A stretch of 64,000 nt of DNA, taken from assembly GCA_039881045.1 (NCBI GenBank), contig JAYWVB010000004.1, forward strand, positions 744,001 through 808,000, given 5' to 3'. Every line of letters begins with the position of its first letter. Positions within the stretch are counted from its first letter, which is position 1. Both the position numbers and the translations under genes were made by a program. Positions 22,456 through 32,723 of this stretch are shown one piece after another. The notes under the pieces are model-generated. The model saw only the letters and a list, made by a program, of their open reading frames with translations, was not told the origin of the DNA and ran no database searches. This DNA comes from Chaetomium olivaceum (Eukaryota > Ascomycota > Sordariomycetes > Sordariales > Chaetomiaceae).

Positions 22456-24249
22456 ATGGCTACCATTGCCCGTGTTCTCGCCCACGGCGCCCTCGCGGTG
22501 ATCGTTGCAGCTGCAACTACGCCACCTCATGCGTCTTCCTTGACCCTCGCCAACATCTGCAAATCCAGCTACGCCCGGTCTGCACTTCCCAACAACTCCA
22601 TTCTTCCCGGCATCACAATCAATCCGGCTTCGGTCGAGACCACCCTCGTGAACAACACGTCTGTCAGCTCCGACTGGTTCCCGACGGCAACCATTACCTA
22701 CTGTAACGTCACCTTTGCTTATTCCCACAACGGCATTGCAAACGACAAGGTCCATGTCACATACTGGCTCCCGTCTCCGTTGACGTTCAAGAACCGCTAT
22801 GTCTCGACCGGCGGTGGAGGCCTTGCCATCAACTCAGGCACAGGCTACATCCCAACGGGTGTAATCGTCGGAGCCGTCTCTGGGATTACCGATGGCGGCT
22901 TCGGCAACTTCAACACGCAGTGGGATGCCGTTTTCCTCAAGTCTGAAGGCGTCATCAACTGGCAAGCCACGAAGATGTTTGGCTATCAGGCCCATCACGA
23001 ACTGGCCGTTCTCGGTAAGGAGTTAGCTCGGAACGTCTACAAGGTGACCAGCAAGCAAAAGGTCTACTCCTACTACCAGGGCTGCTCGGAAGGCGGCCGC
23101 GAGGGATGGAGTCAGCTGCAGCGCTTCGCCGACCAATTCGACGGCGCAGCCATTGGCGCCCCTGCAATCCGTTATGCCCAACAGCAAGTGAACCACCTCA
23201 CCGGCAACGTCATCGAGCAAACAATGGGCTACTACCCCCCGTCCTGCGAACTCGACAAAATCGCCGAGTTGATGATCGCAGCCTGTGACCCACTAGACGG
23301 AAAAACAGACGGCATCGTGTCCCGTTCCGACCTGTGCAAACTGCACTTCAACATCAACAGCACCATCGGCACCCCCTACTCATGCGAAGCCATCAGCGGC
23401 GGCTCCCGCCCCGACGCCTCCCCCTCGCGACGACAGGTCCTCCGCCGGCAGTTCCCTCCTTCCAACCCAACCCCCGCCCAAAACGGCACCATCACCCCGC
23501 AAGGCGCCGCCGTCGCCGACGCCTTCCTCAACGGCCTCTTCTCCTCCACCTCCCCGCAAAAGCGCGTCTACCTCCCCTGGCCCTACGGCACCACCCTCGC
23601 CGACGCCGCCACCGCCTACGACACGACCACGGCCACCTGGGGCCCGAGCGTCTCCGGGCTGGGCGGCGAGTGGGTGGCGCGGTTTCTGGAGCTGCGCAAC
23701 GCGTCCACGCTGGCCTCGCTCGAGGGGGTCACGTACGATACCTTGCTGGGTTGGATGCAGCTGGGTATGGAGAAGTATGGGGATGTACTGCAGACGACGG
23801 CGCCCGATCTGAGGGAGTTGAAGAAGGCCGGGGCCAAGGTGCTGCATGTGCACGGGGAGCAGGACAACTCGATCCCGCCGGCGAGCTCGGTGCGGTATTA
23901 TGAGTCGGTAAGGAAGGTGTTGTATCCCGGGGTGGGGTTTAATGAGAGCGTGGAAGCGATGGATGCTTTCTATCGGTTTTATTTGGTTCCTGGCGCTGGG
24001 CACTGCGGGCCGAACTCGGCACAGCCCGGCTCGCCGTGGCCACAGACGACGCTGCAGACGGTTATTGACTGGGTTGAAAAGGGTGCCGCGCCGGATCGGC
24101 TGACTGCGACGGGGGATATTGACACTATCTGCCGGTGGCCACTGCGGCCGATGTGGACTGAGAACGGAGCGTTGAACTGCGAGTATGACCAGGCTTCGAT
24201 CGATAGCTGGGTGTATGACTTGGATGCGTGGGATGAGCCGATCTACTAG
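22456..24249 (+). CDS. Tannase / feruloyl esterase family secreted hydrolase (597 aa)
   Basis: This is an intronless 597-residue frame starting AACATGGCTACC. Residues 1-27 are a signal peptide. The tannase-family catalytic arrangement is complete: the nucleophile Ser lies in 'YYQGCSEGGREG', the Asp in 'VHGEQDNSIPP' and the His in 'PGAGHCGPNS'. The cysteines directly before Ser and after His form the family's CS-D-HC disulfide. Other markers are 'GGGGLAINSG' and 'CDPLDGKTDGIVSR', a calcium-site-like loop. Several N-glycosylation sequons are present. Enzymes of this family hydrolyse galloyl or feruloyl esters of plant phenolics outside the cell. The sequence alone does not separate tannase from feruloyl esterase. 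GC content rises sharply in the second half. Confidence 0.93.
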   Translation: MATIARVLAHGALAVIVAAATTPPHASSLTLANICKSSYARSALPNNSILPGITINPASVETTLVNNTSVSSDWFPTATITYCNVTFAYSHNGIANDKVHVTYWLPSPLTFKNRYVSTGGGGLAINSGTGYIPTGVIVGAVSGITDGGFGNFNTQWDAVFLKSEGVINWQATKMFGYQAHHELAVLGKELARNVYKVTSKQKVYSYYQGCSEGGREGWSQLQRFADQFDGAAIGAPAIRYAQQQVNHLTGNVIEQTMGYYPPSCELDKIAELMIAACDPLDGKTDGIVSRSDLCKLHFNINSTIGTPYSCEAISGGSRPDASPSRRQVLRRQFPPSNPTPAQNGTITPQGAAVADAFLNGLFSSTSPQKRVYLPWPYGTTLADAATAYDTTTATWGPSVSGLGGEWVARFLELRNASTLASLEGVTYDTLLGWMQLGMEKYGDVLQTTAPDLRELKKAGAKVLHVHGEQDNSIPPASSVRYYESVRKVLYPGVGFNESVEAMDAFYRFYLVPGAGHCGPNSAQPGSPWPQTTLQTVIDWVEKGAAPDRLTATGDIDTICRWPLRPMWTENGALNCEYDQASIDSWVYDLDAWDEPIY

Positions 24250-24831
24250 ACAGGATATGTTAAGGGAAGTGGATAAAAGACCATCTGTTCTCTATTGATC
24301 TACCCGGTAATATTATGCTTGTATGCCTCGCATTTTGAGTTCGCTTGGCGGTCGACCATGTGTTTGCCCTTGACTTTGCGGAGGCTAATAATTTGCGATG
24401 TTGGCGTTATGAACAGGGAGTAGAGCGCTATTAATATCAAAGCAAAATCGACTTGATACAGGCGCTCTTCAAGGGAACCATACGATCAATGCCAAAGTCT
24501 GAGGCAGCAGTCCAAGTAGCACCATCAAGAGGCAAGACACAAGTTCAGGATGTGGCGGTGCAAGTGCTGTTTGTCCCCATGTTTGTGCTGACTCGCTTTA
24601 AGACGAATGTTGCAGGTTCCGCTCACGGCTTCCCAGTGCAGGAACAGGCCACGGCTGTATCTGCCGGCATCGTATGAGTCCGTGACAGTAATAGAAGCTA
24701 GCTGGGTCCTTGCTGTCAAAATCGAGGGGATACCGGGCGTGACAACTGGAATGCCACGAATGGTTCCGGTGTCGGGTTCTACATATCTGATATTCATCCC
24801 GTCCTATGACTATTACTGTTCATCGGACAGT
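24250..24831. other. Intergenic between tannase gene and transposon
   Basis: About 580 bp. A minus-strand open frame at 24525-24797 (90 codons) has no recognised motif and I do not call it a gene. Confidence 0.45.
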
Positions 24832-24833
24832 TA

Positions 24834-24875
24834 GTCCACTCACCCTCTGGCCAAAAAGCCCGTACACCAAAACAG
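24834..24875 (+). repeat. Left terminal inverted repeat of the Fot1/Pogo element
   Basis: TA at 24832-24833, then seven bases, then CACCC and TGGCCAAAAA, then a stretch ending ACACCAAAAC. This corresponds base for base with the reverse complement of the right end of the MITE at 62749 (CACCCTTTGGCCAAAGAAAC) apart from a few substitutions. Confidence 0.75.
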
Positions 24876-26395
24876 GTATTGTGTCTAGAAGCCAAAAACG
24901 TTAAATAATACTTTTTTAACGTATATTATAAGCGAGCCGAACAGTCTCCACCACAACGGGTCCCCTGCAATCTCAACGTTACATCTTCCTCCACAACTCT
25001 ACAACGCAATATGTCCCCTCCTTCAAAGGAAGAGAGGGTGATCTTAGCCCATCAAGCGCTCCAAAACGACAAGAAGATAAGCCTTAGGGCTGCAGCTAAG
25101 CTCTACGATGTCCCGGTATCAACACTCCACGGCCGACGCGCTGGTCAGCGTGCACGACGCGATTTGCCAGCGAACTCGCGCAAGCTTACGGATCTCGAAG
25201 AGCAGACGATTGTTCAATACATCCTTGACCTCTCTACGCGAGCTTTCTCGCCTAGGCTACGTGGTGTAGAAGATATGGCCAACCAACTACTACGCGTACG
25301 CGACGCACCCCCTGTCGGCAAGCTCTGGGCCCACAACTTTGTCAAACGCCACAAACAGCTCAAGATGCGTCGTGTGCGTAGATACAACTACCAGAGGGCT
25401 AAGTGCGAGGATCCAAAGATCATCGGTGACTGGTTTACGCTTGTACGGAACATGATAGCTAAGTACGGTATCCTGGATAACGATATCTACAACTTCGATG
25501 AGACCGGGTTCATGATGGGCATCATCTCTACGGGCATGGTAGTCACAACCTCGGATGGCTTTGGCAGGGCAAAGCTAGCCCAGCCTGGCAACCGCGAATG
25601 GGCGACTGTAATTTAGGGAGTCAATGCCCTTGGTTGGGCGATCCCTCCGTTCATCATCTTGGCAGCGCAATATCACCTTGCCAACTGGTACCGGGAGTGC
25701 GGCCTACCCCTCGACTGGCGTATTGCAACTACCCACAATGGCTGGACTACCAATGCAGTTGGCCTAGATTGGATCAAGCATTTCGATCACCATACGGCGC
25801 CTCGGACAAAGGGCACGCACCGGTTGTTGATTCTCGACGGTCACGAAAGCCACCACTCCACCGAGTTCGAGCAGTACGGCAAGCAGAACAATATCATCAC
25901 ACTCTGCATGCCTGCACACTCTTCCCATAAGTGCCAGCCACTTGATGTTGGCTGCTTTGGGCCACTGAAGCAGGCGTATGGTCGCCAGGTTGAGGAGTTC
26001 ATGCGCGCGCATGTCAACCACATCAGCAAGCTCGAGTTCCTTTGCGCTTTCCGCGAAGCCTTCTTTGCTTCTATCACAGAGAAGAATATCCAGGGTGGCT
26101 TTGCGGGGGCTGGCCTTGTTCCGTACAACCCAGAGAGGGTGCTCTCCAGGCTGGATGTCAAGCTTTATACACCATCGCCCCCAAACTCGCGGCCTAGTAC
26201 TGCCGGCACTGTCAAACCCTGGGCTTCCAAGACACCGCACAACCCCAAAGAAGCCGACTCGCAGTCAAAGCTTATCAGGACTCGTATTGCCAACCATCAA
26301 GGTAGCTCCCCAGCTTCGATGTTGGCCGCCGTTGACCAGCTCACCAAAGGGACAATGGCTGTAATGCACCAGGTAGCCCTTCTTGAGTCAGAGGT
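24834..26395 (+). mobile_element. Fot1/Pogo-type (Tc1/mariner superfamily) DNA transposon, 3'-truncated
   Basis: The left terminal inverted repeat (CACCCTCTGGCCAAAAAGCC from 24841, preceded by TA at 24832-24833) lies 170 bp before the transposase frame. No matching inverted end is seen downstream to 27 kb. The transposase similarity stops at about 26390 (after 'ALLESEV'), so the 3' end including its TIR has been lost. The TIR matches those of the three MITEs in this window. Confidence 0.8.
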
Positions 26396-26441
26396 GCCAC
26401 TTTACCCTCATCAACTTAACTCTCTTCGAGGACTGGATTAG
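25011..26441 (+). pseudogene. Fot1/Pogo transposase (DD35D), interrupted by one stop and truncated
   Basis: A single frame from ATG 25011 is broken by one TAG at 25614-25616 and then continues in the same frame to 26441. The N-terminal helix-turn-helix (psq/CENP-B type: 'ISLRAAAKLYDVPVSTLHGR') is followed by a CENP-B-like second domain ('VGKLWAHNFVKRH') and the DDE_1 catalytic domain. Its aspartates lie in 'YNFDETGF' (residue 163), 'LILDGHESH' (276) and 'CQPLDVGCF' (312), giving DD35D spacing. At the stop the family normally has a Gln-like residue ('..VIxGVNA'), so CAG to TAG is the simplest change. The last ~16 codons (after 'LLESEV') do not resemble the family. Probably inactive. Confidence 0.85.
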
Positions 26442-27630
26442 CACCGCTACGTTTCTCATCAAAGCCACAATTACATCTTCACGACTCTCGGCGGGTCGGA
26501 GTACGAACGCCTTTGAAATGAAAGATTGTTCTCAACCAGTGGGTTGGGAACTTAACAATTTGTTCACCGTTCTTTGACTCTACATGGCTAACTCACACCC
26601 CTTCCCGCTCATCTATGCTCTGGGCTTGAAATGGCTAGCCCGTCCTCCCTCTGCTCTCTCGGCCGCATGCACAGCAGTGAATGCCGGACAACCAAGTCGA
26701 CCCAGGATGAGGTGATCCAATCCTCCTTAGCACTATACAACCTGGCAGGTTCTCGGACCGCGATGGAACTCGAGAGATTGAGTCGCCAGGTTCCAAGTTC
26801 AATCACTCAAAGTCCGAAGCCCCGAGCTATCAATAAAATTACCAACTTCACTCCAGACTTACATCATATTGGGTTAGTTGATGATTTCGGTCTCGGGAAG
26901 ATCCCAACATGATTGAACCAAAAGCTGACCGAAGAAATGACAGGACGTCTTCCCCGCCTTGTCCCCGGTCTCCCGGGACCTCGTGTCTGTCACGTCCCGG
27001 GTTCGTCAACCCCCGCGCCGCTAGTCACCATCCTTGGGCCCCGGCCGTCTGGGCGCGCGGGGCTGACAACTGCTGTTACTGCAGTTACTTAACCGTCGGA
27101 TTTTGAGGCAAATTCGCTTTCGGCTGAAGGAGGTGTGTTGTATTCTCTGCGCATTCTCGCCCGGGCGAGAACCCCAACAGTGGTTGCTACACTATAGCAG
27201 ATGCATAGCCTGTTGTTATGCGAGACAGTTGCTGCCGCTTCGGACATTGGCAAGTGAGACGCTGCAGCGCGTTGGATCCTGGTGCAGGAGGCTTGCTGCG
27301 GCTGCCATGCGCTCTGCATGGATCCAGGGGGGGGCCCCATTGGCTCGGAATCGTTCCTTGCATTCGGCGCCCCCAGGCGGCCATGTTGGTGGTCACGGCG
27401 GTTACAGGGGGGACTGCCGGGGAGGGGGCGGCTTATGGCTCGCAAACGGCAATGAACGGACAAGGTTCACATGTGGGAGGTTGTATTTTCGGCATGGTTG
27501 GTTCTTCAACACCATGCCACCATGCCATGATCAAGGATGCCAACCGGCACTAGCTGGGATTTTTCGGAAGCCGGATGCGCGTCTTCCCCTCACGGAGTGC
27601 GCGCTCAGAGCGACCCTGAATTGGGAGTGA
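26442..27630. other. Intergenic, no supported gene
   Basis: About 1.2 kb between the transposon and the oxidase promoter. A 175-codon open frame at 27103-27630 is Cys/Arg/Gly-rich, overlaps frames on the other strand and ends at the TATA box. It is not called. Confidence 0.45.
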
Positions 27631-27635
27631 GGGAG

Positions 27636-27646
27636 TATATATAAAG
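27636..27646 (+). promoter_or_regulatory. TATA box of the FAD oxidoreductase gene
   Basis: TATATATAAAG lies 96-106 bases before the ATG at 27742. With the usual 25-40 base spacing, transcription would start near 27670-27690. This supports the 27742 start over the upstream in-frame ATG at about 27664. Confidence 0.6.
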
Positions 27647-27741
27647 TGCCGGTTTCCGAGTGTATGGGTGGACGGGCAAGGAAGCAGCCTCTTGTCACCT
27701 CCCCAAGTCGGTCCCTCAAGACAATTTCCAGAGCCGCCAAA

Positions 27742-29744
27742 ATGGCTTCTGCACTCCGATCCACGGCAATCGCAGCCCTCTTGGCTGTGTTCGCCGACCA
27801 TACCAGCGCTGCCGCCATTGCAGCAAAGTGCCCTACCCGTTTCGCTTGGGAGAATGCCCAGCTGACGGACTCAGCCGTCGCCAAAAGCGACCCCATCTTT
27901 AGCTTTGGCGACAGTGCGGCCGTCTCCGACTTTGCCTCCAAGAACGAGAAATGCAAAGCCATGCCCGGCGACGCCGCGTGGCCGTCGCAGCAGACCTGGG
28001 ACAAGTTCAACACGGCCCTCGGCGGCGCCCTCATCGAGACAGTGCCCCTGGCGGCGCCGTGCTACAGCAACCGGCCCGAGTACGACGCCGCGGCCTGCGC
28101 CGAGGTGACGGCGAAATGGGGCAGCCCCTACCTGCACATCAACGACCCCACGTCGATGATGTGGCCGCTCTACCAGGGCCGGACCTGCCTGCCGACCGAC
28201 GACCCGACCGCCAGCAACTGCACCCTGGGCGGCTACGCGGCCTACTCGGTGGCCGTGACCAAGGTCGAGCATATCCAACTCGCGCTGAACTTTGCGCGCA
28301 ACTCCAACATCCGCCTAGCTGTGAAGAACACGGGCCACGATTTCGCCGCCAAGTCTGCTGGTGCCGGGGCTCTTTCTATCTGGACGCACAAGCTCAAAGA
28401 CATTGAGTTTCTGGCCGACTACAACTGCAGGGGATACAGCGGGCCCGCCTTCCGGCTGGGCAGCGGTGTTGTGACGGAAGAGATCTACGCTGCTGCCGAG
28501 GAGAAGGGCGTCACCGTCGTTGGCGGCATGTGCCGGGTATGTTACTCACGCCTTGCCCCTGAGGCTACAGATCACTAACAGCTGTTCTTAGACTGTGGGT
28601 ATTGCCGGCGGGTACAGCGCTGGAGGCGGTCACTCGCCCATGGCAGCTCTCGTGGGCATGGCTGCTGACCAGATTCTGGAACTGAACGTTGTGCTTCCCA
28701 ACGGGCGTTTCGTCAAGGCCAACGAGAATGAAAACCCAGACCTGTACTGGGCTCTCCGTGGTGGCGGCGGCAGTAAGTTTGCCATGCCTCCGCTTGTCAG
28801 AAGATTCCGTTATTAACTCGAGTATAGGCACATACGGTGTCGTGACTTCGATCACTATTCGGGCTTACCCCAAGGTGCCCACCACCACCATGACTTACTC
28901 GTACACTACCGGCCCCGACGTTTCGGCCGACACCTTCTTCGAAGCCCTCGGAGCCTACATGACGTACTTTGACACCTTCACCTCCGCGGGCGCCTTCGGC
29001 TACTTCCTCGTCAGGAGGACAGCTCCCGGCGAGTTCAGCTTTACCATGATGCCCATGTGGGGAGCCAACATGACGAAGCCGCAGTTCACCTCGCTCGTCA
29101 CCCCTTTCCTCAACGACCTGGCCAGCCTAGGCATTGCCGTCACGCCCGTCATCACGGAGTACGCGACCATGTACCAGGCCTATACCGGCACCTTCACCAG
29201 CGCGGAAGGCGTGGGCGGCGCCGACAGCCACGCGGCCTCGCGGCTCTTCCCCAAGGAGAATTTCGAGTCGGCCAAGCTCGGCGACACGCTCGCGGCGGTG
29301 CGCCACGCGGTCGAGGGCGGCGGCACGCTGGTCGGGTACAACATCCGGTCGGCGCCGAACCCGGGCGCCAAGCAGGACAACAGCGTCAACCCGGCGTGGC
29401 GCAAGGCCACGGGCTTCTTCATTCTCGGCGCGAGCTGGGCGCCGGGCTCGACCGACGCCCAGATCCAGCAGGTCAGCGAGACCCTCACCAACGACTGGAT
29501 GGCCCGCTGGCGCAAGGTGTCGCCCGGTGCTGGGTCGTACATGTCCGAGGGTGATATCAATGAGCCCAACTTCCAGCAGGCCTTCTACGGCTCGCACTAT
29601 GAGCGCCTGCTCAAGCTCAAGAAGAAGTATGACCCGACGGGTCTGTTTTATGCCCCGACTGCTGTCGGGTCGGAGGATTGGTACGTGACGGATCAGCTGC
29701 CGTGGATCCCGACGCAGAACGGGCGCCTTTGCAAAAAGTCGTAG
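27742..29744 (+). CDS. Secreted FAD-binding (BBE/VAO-type) oxidoreductase (630 aa)
   Basis: Three exons (27742-28536, 28592-28772, 28828-29744) give 630 residues. The start AAAATGGCT opens a signal peptide (MASALRSTAIAALLAVF...). The FAD_binding_4 domain holds 'LAVKNTGHDF', whose His is the likely 8-alpha-histidyl FAD site. 'GGMCRTVGIAGGYSAGGGHS', spanning intron 1, supplies the Cys of a bicovalent flavin link. The C-terminal BBE segment reads 'LLKLKKKYDPTGLFYAPTAV'. Such enzymes oxidise carbohydrates or phenolics or act in secondary metabolism, releasing H2O2; the substrate cannot be read off. Six or more N-glycosylation sequons fit an extracellular enzyme. All expected motifs are intact. 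It lies 1.3 kb past the transposon remnant. Confidence 0.92.
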
Positions 29745-30304
29745 GTAGCCGTGTGCATCCTTGTTTAGTGCCACCATGAAATATGCGGCATTATAATTAC
29801 GCAGAGTTAATTCAGATAGTTTAATAATACTGTGCAAATTGTGAAAGAAACTTTGCCAGGTCATCAGTTAGTGAGTGAGTGTGCGTGTGTGTGTGTGTGT
29901 GTGATGTGTTGCATAAGGGTTTGATATGGCTCGACTCAGAAGCTACAAGTTGGAGCCTACGACCGGCTTTATTCTCGCGGAGTGCCCAAGGAAAATCAAA
30001 GATCCAGAAAATACAAGAAATGAACATGGGATGGGACAAAGTGCAGAACTTGGGCGGGGTGGTTTCACGGACGGGAGCAAAACACAGAATGGGAAAATGA
30101 AAACGCGGCCCCTTCGCTCCTTCCTACCTTTTGATCTCCCGGAAACGCACTCATTTTACTGGCAATTTCTACTTCTCGTGCAGTTTCTCACGCTTGAACC
30201 TTATCTACGTACCTCACCTCAGTTTCTATTTCTACATCGGCACCTATTGGTATTCACCTCCTACCCTCCTCACCCCCAACCCCGGTGTTGGGATCACCAT
30301 CAAA
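29745..30304. other. Intergenic with short (TG)n tract
   Basis: No gene. An interrupted GTGAG/TG repeat lies at 29870-29902. The polypyrimidine-rich part from 30110 is probably the 5' leader of the next gene. Confidence 0.5.
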
Positions 30305-31807
30305 ATGGCCGACCCCGACCCATCGGTCAGCAATGGCACCTGCTTCCGGGCAGCAAATGGAAAGAAGTCCTACGGCGTGATTATCCCCTGTGGTAATGTG
30401 GCATTGGGTCACATTCACTGCTGCCAGGCAGGCGACCACTGTCTCGAGGAAAGTGCCTGCTACAACGGAGAATATGGCACGACCTATCTAGCCGGATGCA
30501 CCGACTCTAGTTACGAAGACGCGAGCTGTCCGGACAAGAAGTCGTACATAGGTATGACAATGACGACTATGCCTAGTTATGGTGTTGCATGACTGACGAG
30601 AAACCACAACCAGATTACCCATGGGCTGGCCTGATCTACTGCAAATTCAACCGATGGTACCTATTATGACTTATTCTGCTCTCCCTCTTCACCTTATCCC
30701 CAACATATTAAGGCACCTACACTATGGAGACGAAGGTAGTCTAATACCAAATCGATACAGGGTGGCCTGTGAAGAGGAAGACAAGCCATTCACCATCGAA
30801 AAAGGCGACGAGTGCACCTGCCCCCCCGACGAGTCAATGACCGTCGCCTTCTCGGCCCCATCCATCATCCCAGGCATCGGTGTTCTGCCGACCACGAAAG
30901 GGGGCACGATCGAGTGGTCCTCGGGCCACCTCCCAACTAGCACCCAGTCCGAGTCATCCACCACGTCCGACACCGCCACCGACACCGACTCCTCAACCTC
31001 GATAACCTCACCCCCGGGCCTCACCCTCCCAATCCCAACCAACCCATCGACCGAGTCCGACCAAGGCAACAACACCACCACGGCCTCAGCACCGGCGCAA
31101 TAGCAGGCATCGCCACCGGCGCTTCCATCGGCGCCATCCTCTTCTTTGGCGCACTGTCCGCATTGTGGCTTGTTTTCCGCCGCCGCCGCCGCCGCCGCCG
31201 CAACGATGGCAAAAACATGGGCCAAGATAATACTCCCACACTTCCTAGCGCAGAGACGGGTCCAGGCATGCTGTCGCAGACTGGTGGTGACAAGCTGCCC
31301 CCGGCGGAGATGCCTTCGCCGGAGGTGCTGCCGCGGCCTGCATTTTTGGAGCTGCCCGGTGGTGGTGGGGGCGGTCCAAGTGTTGGGTCATGGGCGGCCA
31401 GGTCGGAGCTGTTGGGGGATGTCTCCCCACCCGTGAGCCCACCGATGAGCCCACCGATGAGTCCGCCCTTGAGTCCGCCGGGGAGTGGACTTTCTGCTAC
31501 CGGGGGTTGGGGGGTGCAGAGTGCTGGCGTGATGGGGGATGGCCATCAACAAGGGTATTACATGGCGCAGGGTGGGTATGGGCAGCAAGGCCAGCAAGGT
31601 TATTATACGGCAGAGGATGTCCACGGCCAGCAACCCTATTATATGGCGCAGCAGGGTGGTCACAGCCAGCAGACATCTCATATGGCACAGGGAGACCACG
31701 GTCAGCAACCCTATCATATGCCGCAGGATGAGGGGCAGGGACGCCCGGTGCCGACGGCAGAGGGTTCTAGGACCGGTCAGGAGGGTGCGTTGGAGTTGCC
31801 CGCCTGA
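30305..31807 (+). CDS. Single-pass membrane protein with Cys-rich ectodomain and Q/Y-rich tail, one frameshift
   Basis: Exons 30305-30551, 30614-30656 and 30761 onward. The ectodomain has the pattern of a common Pezizomycotina surface protein: 'NGTCFRAANGKKS', 'IPCGNVALGHIHCCQAGDHC', 'YNGEYGTTYLAGCTD', then 'WVACEE'. A Ser/Thr-rich stalk follows. The transmembrane segment ('GIATGASIGAILFFGALSAL') and an Arg8 stop-transfer run lie in a different frame, so one base seems to be missing near 31073-31083 within ACCACCACGG. Without the shift the protein ends at 31103 with no membrane anchor. The cytoplasmic tail has four SPP repeats and repeated 'QQ.YYMAQ'-like units. No signal peptide is evident at this start; an upstream start or exon may be missing. 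Function unknown. Confidence 0.7.
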
Positions 31808-32723
31808 GGGAGGGGTGCGCTTCCTAGGGTAGTTGGGGGGTGCGATCTGCGAATGTATGTCGATTGTCAAATGAGAGGATAAGATGTCAAAGTAGTAGGA
31901 TTTGAGGGTTTGTTTCATGCATTGTGACCAAGATCTATGCTATGAGTGGCCGGTTGACGGGTCACAGGCCTGACCACCATGATGGAAAGGAGAAAGAGAA
32001 GGATCGAGATGCTATTAATCTGTTGTCCAGAGAATTTAGTTGTGGCCTTTCTCGAGAATTTCCGCTATGTATCCAAAGTTACCATCCAACTCCCACAACA
32101 CTCTTATCCTTTTCAAGCGACATATCTCCCGTCTCAAGTTCTATCAGGCACGACTCAAAGGTTTTAGAGAAATACGATGCGAGTTCGTTTGACTCCTCGC
32201 TTTGTTATTAAAATTTACTATGTTTACTAGTACGCTATAATGCCATATAATAAACATGTGAAGAGTTATTCTAATTGATTCTGTCCATGCAATCATGCAT
32301 AACTCGATGCTTGAATCGGTTGTGCTCAACCAAGCAGCTAGCAACCCTAACCCTTCTTGCGAGCCACAAACAAGCGAGCACAGTGCCCCACCATGCACTT
32401 CAAGATTCTCTTTCAACTTACAACCCATCACAACATCACAACATCTCACATCAACTCACGAGCTCAGGGGCGGAGAACATTATTTCTTGATTCTTATTGG
32501 AATAGCATAGCCTTTACAACTCTGGGGCCCCAAGTTAGGATTCACGGTCTCTCGAACTTGATCGCAACAGCTACAGTGGGGCTATCGCCAACCCTCAAAA
32601 CAACCCTCACAAACTGACCCTCTGGTCAACAACTCCAGTCAGCCCTTGCATATCACGACAACTCATTCCTCGATACTCTAGTGACCGCCTGGCACAAATT
32701 AATCTGCCATTATAGCCCCGGCA
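31808..32723. other. Intergenic, no supported gene
   Basis: About 0.9 kb, AT-rich around 32160-32280. Upstream region of the TFIIIC-subunit gene. Confidence 0.5.

Noticed and set aside
27103..27630. 175-codon open frame before the FAD oxidase
   Set aside because: Composition is random-like (Cys/Arg/Gly-rich), it runs into the TATA box, and overlapping frames of similar length occur on the other strand.
31103..31103. Natural stop of a purely secreted protein at 31101-31103
   Set aside because: The next frame immediately continues with a typical membrane helix, Arg run and cytoplasmic tail, so a one-base error is more economical than two separate genes.
32612..32640. GACCCTCTGGTCAACAACTC resembling the MITE/Fot1 terminal repeat
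   Set aside because: Only about ten bases match, and no partner end or shared interior is found within 300 bp on either side.
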